Assembly: GCA_036278435.1 (NCBI GenBank)
Contig: DASULA010000148.1
Span: 1-29,339, forward strand
DNA length: 29,339 nucleotides
DNA from: DASULA01 sp036278435
Lineage (GTDB): Bacteria; Actinomycetota; Actinomycetes; Mycobacteriales; DASULA01
Direction of reading: 5' to 3'
The position numbers were made by a program, and so were the translations under genes. Every line of letters starts with the position of its first letter. Positions within the stretch are counted from its first letter, which is position 1. The notes beneath the pieces are model-generated. The model was given only the letters and a program-made list of their open reading frames with translations. It made no database searches and was not told where the DNA came from. Below, piece after piece: positions 6,963 to 13,301 of the stretch.

Positions 6963-8009
6963 CTAGAACCTTCCCGAGCCGGTGCCCGGCGTGGTGTGCT
7001 CCCGCGAGAACATTTGAGGCGGCCGGTGGAGCGGGCCGTCTGGACAGGGGCTGATCGGCTTGCGGTAACGCGGCTGGCACCTGGTCACCCGATAGCCCAG
7101 GCTCTGGTAGAGGGCGAGGCTGCCGTGCGGGCTCTCGGCCACGGTGGACAGGTCGGTCGAGGTCACGCCGCGTTCGGACAGCCGGGCCAGCCCGGTCGAC
7201 ATCAGTGCCCGGCCCAGACCGCGCCGCCGCCACGGCTCGCGCACCGCGACCCACGGGGTCAACCCGGTGCCATTCGGCCTGATCTCGTTGATCACCACGC
7301 CGGCGACCTGGTCGCCGTCCCAGGCGACCACCCACAGCCCGGTGTCGGACTGGCGCCGGCGCACATCCCGCCGGTACTCAGACAGGGAACGGGCCACGTA
7401 GCCGGTCCGGTTGTCGGCGAAGCACTCCTCGATGGCCCGGTGGATGTCGCGGTGCTGTCCCGGGGTGACCGGCCGCAGTTCGATCCCGGCCGGCAGTTCG
7501 ACCCGGGCCGGCGGCGCGGTGCCGGCGGGCTCGGCGGTCAGGTCGCGGGTCATGTGCACGACGGTGAACGCCACCGTGTAGCCGTTGGCCAGCAGCAACG
7601 CCCTGGTGTCGTGTTCCCGGTCGTCGGCGTTGCCGCCCAACACGGCCGGACCCGCACCGCCGTGGGTGGCCGCGAGTTCGGCCGCCTGGTCCTCCTGCCA
7701 GCGCAGCATCGCTGTGCCGATGCCGTTCCGCCGCCACGCCGGTGCCACCCAGCCCAGCACCAGGTACAGCCGGGTGCCGTCCACCTCGGTCCACCAGTCC
7801 GCCCAGGTGTAGCCGACGACACGGTCGCCGATCCCGGCGAGCAGGCAGAACCGCGCCCGCCCGCCCGGATCGGTCACCGTGTCCGGACCGGGCATCCACA
7901 CCGTGCGCTCGGCCTCGCGCACCGCGTCGCGCACCGCATTCAGACCGGCGGTGTCCGCCGGCCCGCGATATTCCCAGAACCGCGGCTCGGCCGTGCTGTG
8001 CGCGTGCAT
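6963..8009 (-). CDS. Tandem-domain GNAT N-acetyltransferase
   Basis: 348 residues with two GNAT folds. The first has the acetyl-CoA loop APAWRRNGIGTAML at 89-102 and the ALLLANGYTVAF ending near 137-148. The second has REPWRRRGLGRALM at 257-270 and LALYQSLGYRV further on. Both R/Q-x-x-G-x-G loops look intact. Two fused GNAT domains resemble mycothiol synthase (MshD) and antibiotic or peptide N-acetyltransferases of actinobacteria; the substrate cannot be read from the sequence. The ATG has GGTCGGAA a few bases upstream. It lies 98 nt downstream of the DUF6295 gene on the same strand and may be transcribed with it. The last 25 residues extend beyond the fold and are probably disordered. Confidence 0.9.
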   Translation of the reverse strand: MHAHSTAEPRFWEYRGPADTAGLNAVRDAVREAERTVWMPGPDTVTDPGGRARFCLLAGIGDRVVGYTWADWWTEVDGTRLYLVLGWVAPAWRRNGIGTAMLRWQEDQAAELAATHGGAGPAVLGGNADDREHDTRALLLANGYTVAFTVVHMTRDLTAEPAGTAPPARVELPAGIELRPVTPGQHRDIHRAIEECFADNRTGYVARSLSEYRRDVRRRQSDTGLWVVAWDGDQVAGVVINEIRPNGTGLTPWVAVREPWRRRGLGRALMSTGLARLSERGVTSTDLSTVAESPHGSLALYQSLGYRVTRCQPRYRKPISPCPDGPLHRPPQMFSREHTTPGTGSGRF

Positions 8010-8107
8010 TTTCCGACCCCCGGGCCAACCTGGTGGAACACCGATCGTGTGACCGGCGGGCCGGGGGAGTCAACGCAATTTCGGCCGCCCGTCCGCCCCT
8101 GCGACTC

Positions 8108-8380
8108 TCAGCCGCCGGCCGCGGCCAGGCCGGGCGGTGCCGAGGCGATGGCGGTCTGGATCGCCTCCACCAGCGCCCGCGCCGCCTCCTCGGTGAGTTC
8201 GACCGCGACCCGGGCCGACGGACCCTGCGCCGGGTTGGCGAAGTCGATGTTCACGGTGTGCTCGAACGGGGCGTGCACCGGATGGTCCACGTACACCGCG
8301 GCCTGGGACAGCCCGAACCAGCCGGTCGCGCCCTTGCCGCTGCCGGTGATCTCGATCTTCTCGGTGAGGTACGTGCACAT
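8108..8380 (-). CDS. DUF6295 family small protein
   Basis: 90 residues, beginning MCTYLTEKIEITGSGKGATG, then GWFGLSQAAVYVDHPVHAP, EHTVNIDFANP and a C-terminal AVELTEEAARALVEAIQTA helix. I recognise this pattern as the actinobacterial DUF6295 family, which has no assigned function. AGGAG lies 8 nt before the ATG. The gene starts 11 nt after the dienelactone hydrolase stop, so the two are almost certainly co-transcribed and perhaps functionally linked. No signal peptide or membrane segment is seen; it should be cytoplasmic. Confidence 0.85.
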   Translation of the reverse strand: MCTYLTEKIEITGSGKGATGWFGLSQAAVYVDHPVHAPFEHTVNIDFANPAQGPSARVAVELTEEAARALVEAIQTAIASAPPGLAAAGG

Positions 8381-8391
8381 GCGAGGTCTCC

Positions 8392-9132
8392 TCAGGCGCT
8401 CAGGTGCTGGCCGAACCAGTCGAAGATGCGCGTCCAGCCGTCCACCGCGGCGGCCTGCCGGTAGCTGGGCCGGTCGACCGCGAAGAACGCGTGCCCGGCG
8501 CCGTCGTAGCGGTGGAACTCGAACGTCTTGCCCAGCCTGGTCAGCTCGCCTTCCAGGGTGTCCACCTCGTCCGGCCCGGGGAACTTGTCCTCGTTGCCGA
8601 ACAGCCCCAGCAGCGGGCAGGACAGCTTTTCGGCCAGCGGGAGTATCGGGCGCATCCAGGACATGGACTCCGGCGGGTCGTTGACCACGAACGCGCCGTA
8701 GCAGTCCACCGCGGCGTCCAGGTCCAGCGAGCAGGCGGACAGGAACGTCTGCCGGCCGCCCGAGCAGTGCCCGATCACGCCGACCTTGCCGTTGGCCGAG
8801 GTCAGCGACCGCAGGTAGGCGGCGGCACCGGCGACGTCGCCGACCAGCCGGTCGTCGGGTACGCCGCCGCCGGCCCGCACCGTGGCCGACGCGTCGTCCG
8901 GGCTGGCACCGGGTGCCTCCCGCCAGTACAGGTTGGGGCAGATCGCCGCATAGCCGTGCGCGGCGAACTTGCGCACCATCTCCTTGGTGGCCGCGTCGTA
9001 GCCGGGCATGTGGTGGATCACCACGACCCCGCCGAAGGGGCCCGGAGCCAGCGGCCGGGCGAGATACGCCTCGATCTCGTCTCCGCCGTGCCCGTTGACC
9101 GTGACGGTCTCGGCCATCATCGCGTCGTACAC
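8392..9132 (-). CDS. Dienelactone hydrolase family protein
   Basis: 246 residues, an alpha/beta hydrolase of the usual DLH length. The nucleophile elbow is GHCSGG with C123 at the position of the DLH catalytic cysteine. The acid is D182 in FGNEDKFPG and the histidine is H214 in GAGHAFF. DLH enzymes open lactone rings such as dienelactone in chloroaromatic breakdown, but many actinobacterial members act on unknown esters. The GTG start has GGGG about 10 nt upstream; an ATG four codons later is the alternative. It is the first gene of a unit with the DUF6295 gene and faces an intergenic region of about 315 bp. Confidence 0.9.
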   Translation of the reverse strand: MYDAMMAETVTVNGHGGDEIEAYLARPLAPGPFGGVVVIHHMPGYDAATKEMVRKFAAHGYAAICPNLYWREAPGASPDDASATVRAGGGVPDDRLVGDVAGAAAYLRSLTSANGKVGVIGHCSGGRQTFLSACSLDLDAAVDCYGAFVVNDPPESMSWMRPILPLAEKLSCPLLGLFGNEDKFPGPDEVDTLEGELTRLGKTFEFHRYDGAGHAFFAVDRPSYRQAAAVDGWTRIFDWFGQHLSA

Positions 9133-9447
9133 GTACCCAGCCCCTTTCGCCGGACCGGTTCAACCGGCCCGGAGGTGACAGATCCAGAAGTGACGCTAGT
9201 GAAACTAAGGAACACCCTCGGGCTCGTCAACGCTGCGGTGTCGCCGGTGCGGTGACCAGACCCTCCCGGTCAGTCTTCCCGGTCAGTCTTCCCGGTCACG
9301 CGAGCGGGTGGTCAGGTCGGCTAACCGGGTGTCGCGCCGGGGCAGGGGACGAATTCAAGATCATTCTTTGCCAGTTGGGGTTTTCGCTTCTGCTGGCTTG
9401 GGTAGGTTGCACCCATGTTGCCCAGGGATATGGGGGCTTACCCCAAC
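9133..9447. other. Divergent intergenic region between DLH and HNH nuclease genes
   Basis: No gene is supported here. The region should hold both promoters. A TAGGTT at 9403-9408 lies 6 nt before an ATG at 9415, which would fit a leaderless transcript for the HNH gene using the earlier start. Short tandem repeats sit at 9265-9298. Confidence 0.5.
9265..9298. repeat. 13-bp tandem repeat, 2.6 copies
   Basis: The unit CCCGGTCAGTCTT occurs at 9265-9277 and 9278-9290 without mismatch and is followed by a partial copy, CCCGGTCA. It lies between two divergent genes. It may be a replication-slippage product or stacked binding sites. Confidence 0.8.
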
Positions 9448-10233
9448 ATGCGGTTTCGGGCGGCGGCGCTGATCGCGGGAGCGAGCCTGGCGGCCGGGCT
9501 GGCGGCCGGGTGTGACGGGCAGGTGAGCCTCGGCTCGGGGTCCTCCTCGCTGGGTGCGTCGGCCGGTCCGACCGCGACGGCGAACCCGACCCCGACGGCG
9601 GGTCCGAGCGGCCCGGCCACCCAGTCGGCGGCGCCCGGTTCGGCCCGGGCCGAACTGGCCGCGCTGCCGATCAAGGGCCGGGCGCCGATGACCGGCTACC
9701 ACCGGGACCAGTTCGGCCCGGCCTGGTCGGACACCGACCACAACGGCTGCGACACCCGAAACGACGTGCTGCGCAGCGAGCTGACCCACCTGACGTTCCG
9801 CGCCGGCACGCACGAGTGCATCGTGCTGTCCGGGGACCGCGCCGACCCCTACACCGGCACCACCATCCACTTCGTCCGTGGCGGCGCCAGCGAACTGGAC
9901 ATCGACCACGTGGTCGCGTTGGGCGACGCCTGGCAGACCGGCGCCCAGCAGTGGCCGGCGGACAAGCGGCTGGCCCTGGCCAACGACCCGCTGAACCTGC
10001 TCGCGGTCGACTCCTCGGCCAACCGGCGCAAGGGCGACGCCGACGCGGCGAGCTGGCTGCCGCCGAACAAGGCGTTCCGGTGCGACTACGTGGCCCGCCA
10101 GGTCGCGGTGAAGACGAAGTACGAGCTGTGGGTGACCGCGGCGGAGAAGTCCGCGATCGGCACCGTGCTGGCGACCTGCCCGGCCGAGCCAGCCCCGTCC
10201 GGCGGCAACCCCACCGTGGCCCCGCACCGCTAA
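9448..10233 (+). CDS. Secreted HNH nuclease lipoprotein (DUF1524/GmrSD C-terminal-like)
   Basis: 261 residues from the ATG that gives the best signal peptide: MRFRAAALIAG, then a lipobox LAAGC with C22 as the probable lipidated cysteine. A longer form from 9415 is possible. A Ser/Thr/Pro linker (about 30-65) precedes the globular domain. The HNH core is visible as LDIDHVVALGDAW (150-162, with D153/H154), then NDPLNLLAVDSSANRRKGD (179-197), then WLPPNK. Such proteins are common as exported actinobacterial nucleases. C101, C123, C212 and C244 could form disulfides, as expected outside the cell. The role (nutrient scavenging or defence) is not shown. Confidence 0.88.
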   Translation: MRFRAAALIAGASLAAGLAAGCDGQVSLGSGSSSLGASAGPTATANPTPTAGPSGPATQSAAPGSARAELAALPIKGRAPMTGYHRDQFGPAWSDTDHNGCDTRNDVLRSELTHLTFRAGTHECIVLSGDRADPYTGTTIHFVRGGASELDIDHVVALGDAWQTGAQQWPADKRLALANDPLNLLAVDSSANRRKGDADAASWLPPNKAFRCDYVARQVAVKTKYELWVTAAEKSAIGTVLATCPAEPAPSGGNPTVAPHR

Positions 10234-10260
10234 CCCCCGCCGCCCCCAAGCCGACCCCTC

Positions 10261-10329
10261 GTGAGGTTTTCTCGCGAAAACCTCACGGTTAACCGGTTAC
10301 AAGGTGAGGTTTTCTTGCGAAAACCTGCG
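10261..10329. terminator. Two consecutive near-identical hairpins between convergent genes
   Basis: Copy 1 at 10261-10286 is a perfect 11-bp stem, GTGAGGTTTTC, with a 4-nt loop TCGC. Copy 2 at 10304-10329 repeats the left arm exactly, with loop TTGC and an 8-bp right arm. They sit 28 nt past the HNH gene stop and 14 nt past the USP gene stop, so they form a two-way terminator. The pair also looks like a duplicated palindromic element. Confidence 0.75.
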
Positions 10330-10342
10330 TCGGGGGGCGCGG

Positions 10343-11188
10343 TCAGCGGGCCACCACGACGGGGCAGCGGGCGTGGTGCAGCGCCTTGCGGGTCACCCCG
10401 CCGAGCAGGCCGGCGAAGGCCGGGCGGCCGGTGGCCCCGACCACCAGCAGGTGCGCGTCCACCGACGCCTCGCACAGTGCCACCGCCGGGCGCCGGGCGG
10501 TGACCTGGACGTCCACGGTGACCTCGGGGTACTTGTCCCGCCAGGGCATCAGCACACCATCCACGAAGGACCTGGCCCGGTCCTCGGCGTGTGTCTGAGT
10601 GGAGACCGGCAGGTATCCCAGGTCGGGCAGGGCCACCGGTGGTGGGTAGGAGTACACGGCGACCAGCGCGCGGTCGTCCCGGCCGGCCAGGTCGAACGCG
10701 TAGCCCACCGCGACCGAGGTGCCCGGGGCGTCGTCCACGCCGAGGAACACCGGTGCCGCCGGCCGTTCCAGGTGCTCGCGCACCACCACCACGCTGCCGG
10801 GTGCGTGCGTGGCGACCTGGTCGCCGACCGACCCCAGCAGCAGCCCGGCGAACCCGCCCCGCCCGCGGGCGCCCACCACCAGCAGGTCGGCGTCGCGGCC
10901 CAGGGCGACCAGTTCTCGGGAGGCCGTGCCGGCGACGACCAGACGTTTCAGCTCGGTGCCGCCCGCGGCCAGCTCCGGCTGCCGGACGGCCCGGTCCAGG
11001 TCGTGCCGCACCGCGTCGGACTGGCGGTCGAACTCGGCGCCGTCGGCCACCCCGGGCACCACCCGGCACAGGGTCAGCGGCACCCGCCGGGCGACCGCCT
11101 CGCCGGCCCCCCAGCGGGCCGCGGCCAGCGAGTGGTCGGAGCCGTCCACCCCCACCAGGACGCCGAGCCCGCGCGGGCGGTCGGTCAT
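10343..11188 (-). CDS. Universal stress protein with two Usp domains
   Basis: 281 residues from the ATG at 11188, which overlaps the stop of the CBS-domain gene by 4 nt (ATGA). The N-terminal Usp domain (about 8-140) begins VLVGVDGSDHS and carries the ATP-binding signature GARGRGGFAGLLLGS (G-x2-G-x9-GS). The C-terminal domain has the related GATGRPAFAGLLGG, where the last serine is missing, so it may not bind ATP normally. Tandem-Usp proteins are typical of actinobacterial hypoxia or dormancy responses. The reading frame extends upstream through the CBS gene, but that extension is a shadow. Confidence 0.92.
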   Translation of the reverse strand: MTDRPRGLGVLVGVDGSDHSLAAARWGAGEAVARRVPLTLCRVVPGVADGAEFDRQSDAVRHDLDRAVRQPELAAGGTELKRLVVAGTASRELVALGRDADLLVVGARGRGGFAGLLLGSVGDQVATHAPGSVVVVREHLERPAAPVFLGVDDAPGTSVAVGYAFDLAGRDDRALVAVYSYPPPVALPDLGYLPVSTQTHAEDRARSFVDGVLMPWRDKYPEVTVDVQVTARRPAVALCEASVDAHLLVVGATGRPAFAGLLGGVTRKALHHARCPVVVAR

Positions 11189-11886
11189 CGGCCGGCCGGT
11201 CGCCCGGACCCGGTCCGGTCGTGGGTCTGCTCGCCGGTACCGACGCTGTGTCCGTGGCTTTGGCCGCCGGCCACGTCGGCGGGTCCGATCCGGACGGAGC
11301 GGGCTCCGGGCACGGTGCGGGTGAGTAGTTCCACCACCCGCCGTTCGTTCGGGTAGGCCAGGTCGCCATCGACGGTCACGATGCCCTCGGCCACTTGAAC
11401 CGTCCAGTGGCCCTGGTCGCCGGAGTAGTCCCGCAGACGGCGCCGGACCTCCTCGGCCACCCGGTCGTCGTCGTGCACCAGCATCCGGATCAGGTCCCGG
11501 CGGCTGATGATGCCGGTCACCCGGGTTCCGTCCACCACCGGCACGCTGCGCACGTCGTAGTCGAGCATGAGCCCGGCCACGTGCCCGGTGTCGGCGTCGT
11601 CGGGCACCGCCACCACCGGGGTGGTCATCACGTCGGCGACGGTCTGGGAGTCCACCTGGGCACCGTCGGCCAGCCGCTCGAACCCGCCGTCGTACCCTTC
11701 GGACCCCTGGTGCGGGATCTCGTGGCGCAACAGGTCCGACTCGCCGACCACGCCGACCAGCCGGCCGTCCCCGATCACCGGGAGCGTGGTGACGTCGTGT
11801 TTGGCGAGCAGGCTGACCGCGGTGGACACCGGCGTGTCGACGTCGACGGTGATCACCTCCTCGGTCATCACCTCGCGTACCCGCAT
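11185..11886 (-). CDS. CBS-pair and BON domain protein
   Basis: 233 residues. Two CBS motifs lie at about 1-57 (VREVMTEEVITV, then LVGVVGESDLLRH) and 80-137 (VADVMTTPVVAV, then VTGIISRRDLIRM). A BON domain follows at about 141-201 and ends in a Gly/His-rich tail. CBS pairs bind adenine nucleotides and BON domains often bind phospholipid, so the protein is probably a cytoplasmic energy-state sensor. GGAGGAGA lies 5 nt before the ATG. It is the first gene of an operon with the USP and is divergent from the alcohol dehydrogenase. CBS-BON/USP pairing is common in DosR-type regulons of actinobacteria. Confidence 0.92.
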   Translation of the reverse strand: MRVREVMTEEVITVDVDTPVSTAVSLLAKHDVTTLPVIGDGRLVGVVGESDLLRHEIPHQGSEGYDGGFERLADGAQVDSQTVADVMTTPVVAVPDDADTGHVAGLMLDYDVRSVPVVDGTRVTGIISRRDLIRMLVHDDDRVAEEVRRRLRDYSGDQGHWTVQVAEGIVTVDGDLAYPNERRVVELLTRTVPGARSVRIGPADVAGGQSHGHSVGTGEQTHDRTGSGRPAGR

Positions 11887-11988
11887 CCCGGTCTCCTCCC
11901 GACCTCAGGCGCCCTTCCGCGTCGTTCCCACCCTCGACGCTAGGCCGGGACCGTCGCGGGTCGGGAGGGTCACAGGGTCCGGGGCGGG

Positions 11989-12003
11989 AGGACCAAGGTC
12001 CCA
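11989..12003. promoter_or_regulatory. DosR-like palindrome between the CBS/USP operon and the alcohol dehydrogenase gene
   Basis: A perfect inverted repeat GGACC-AA-GGTCC (11990-12001) reads GTGGGACCTTGGTCCTC on the minus strand. This resembles the mycobacterial DosR box (GGGAC followed by a T-rich centre and GTCC). It lies about 105 bp from both start codons in a divergent promoter whose genes (USP, CBS, Zn-ADH) are typical DosR targets. A second dyad, ACCACC-N6-GGTGGT, lies at 12063-12080. Identity of the regulator is inferred. Confidence 0.5.
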
Positions 12004-12102
12004 CCCGCGCGGGTCCGCCGGTCAGGCGCGGAGTCCGGCGGTCTCGGCCGTGACACCATAGGACCACCCAATCCGGTGGTGGGGGCGGTGGGGGGCGAGC
12101 CG

Positions 12103-13104
12103 ATGCGGTCGTGGGTGGTCGAGCGTCCGGGGCCGGTCGAGCGTGCGCCGCTGCGCCAGGTGACCGGCCCGGTGCCCGAGCCGGGTCCGGGCGAGCTGCT
12201 GGTCGCGGTGCGTGCCTGCGGGGTGTGCCGGACCGATCTGCACGTGGCCGAGGGCGACCTGCCGGTGCACCGGCAGCGGGTGGTGCCCGGCCACGAGGTG
12301 GTCGGCGAGGTGGTGGCCGCCGGAGGCGGGGCGACCGGGTTCGACACCGGCGAGCGGGTCGGGATCGCCTGGCTGCGCGGCACCTGCGGGCACTGTGGGT
12401 ACTGTCGGCGCGGCGCGGAGAACCTGTGCCCGTACTCCCGTTACACCGGCTGGGACGCCGACGGCGGTTACGCGGAGTTCGCCACCGTGCCGGCCGATTT
12501 CGCCTACCGGCTGCCGACCGGTTACACCGACGCCGAACTCGCGCCGCTGCTGTGCGCGGGGATCATCGGCTTCCGGGCGCTGCGCCGGGCCGAGGTGCCG
12601 GCCGGCGGGCGGCTCGGGCTGTACGGGTTCGGCGCCAGCGCGCACCTGACCGCCCAGGTGGCGATCGCCCTGGGCATGCGGGTGCACGTGCTGACCCGGT
12701 CGGCCGAGGCGCGCCGGCTGGCCGGGGAACTGGGCGCGGCCTCGGTCGGGACCGCCTACGACAGCCCGCCCGAGCCGCTGGACTCGGCGATCCTGTTCGC
12801 CCCGGTCGGCGACCTGGTGCCGGTGGGGCTGGAGTCGCTGGACCGGGGCGGCACGCTGGCCGTGGCCGGCATCCACCTGTCGACCATTCCCGAACTGGAC
12901 TACCAGCGGCACCTGTTCTACGAGCGGACCCTGCGCAGCGTCACGTCCAACACCCGGGCCGACGGCCGGGAGTTCCTCGCCTTCGCCGCCGAACACCGGC
13001 TGCGGGTCACCACCACGCCGTACCCGCTGGCCGAGGCCGACCAGGCACTGGCCGACCTGGCCGCCGACCGGGTCAGCGGCGCGGCCGTGCTCCTGCCCGG
13101 GTAA
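12103..13104 (+). CDS. Zinc-dependent alcohol dehydrogenase (AdhA-like)
   Basis: 333 residues from an ATG preceded by GGGGGGCGAG. A medium-chain dehydrogenase/reductase. Catalytic zinc ligands are C42 (in CGVCRTDLH), H64/E65 (PGHE) and C151. The structural zinc site has C95, C98, C101 and C109. The nucleotide loop GLYGFGASA (172-180) begins the Rossmann fold. It resembles the mycobacterial AdhA type, which oxidises alcohols or reduces aldehydes with NAD(P). It is divergent from the CBS/USP operon and shares its putative DosR-like control region, consistent with redox balancing under low oxygen. A short CCGGG-TAA-CCCGG hairpin spans the stop codon. Confidence 0.92.
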   Translation: MRSWVVERPGPVERAPLRQVTGPVPEPGPGELLVAVRACGVCRTDLHVAEGDLPVHRQRVVPGHEVVGEVVAAGGGATGFDTGERVGIAWLRGTCGHCGYCRRGAENLCPYSRYTGWDADGGYAEFATVPADFAYRLPTGYTDAELAPLLCAGIIGFRALRRAEVPAGGRLGLYGFGASAHLTAQVAIALGMRVHVLTRSAEARRLAGELGAASVGTAYDSPPEPLDSAILFAPVGDLVPVGLESLDRGGTLAVAGIHLSTIPELDYQRHLFYERTLRSVTSNTRADGREFLAFAAEHRLRVTTTPYPLAEADQALADLAADRVSGAAVLLPG

Positions 13105-13301
13105 CCCGGTCCGACCATGTCTGGGCGGGTAACAGTGCACCCGTCCTTCCCTTCGGGGCAGCGTCGGTACCTGACTGACACCGGCCGGGGATCATGAGTA
13201 TCTGGGCGCTTCCTGAACTCTTCATATTATTCAAGCGCTCATACTGCTCAAAACACCATAAAACATCCACGCCTTGTCGTGCCGGGGAGCTGAGGTCCGC
13301 C

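Noticed and set aside
11189..12067. Upstream extension of the USP reading frame to 574 codons.
   Set aside because: It runs through the CBS-BON gene in another frame and is Arg/Gly-rich. The ATGA overlap gives a natural start at 11188.
13225..13238. TATTAT and AAGCGCTC as a -10 and second AGCGCT operator upstream of the lectin gene.
   Set aside because: No -35 at the right distance, and the AGCGCT match is less symmetric than that upstream of the cellulase. Too weak to list.
13194..13301. N-terminal extension of the lectin protein from an ATG at 13194.
   Set aside because: The segment is AT-rich with unusual codons, lacks a ribosome site at the ATG and looks like the promoter region. The GTG at 13302 has a GAGG box.
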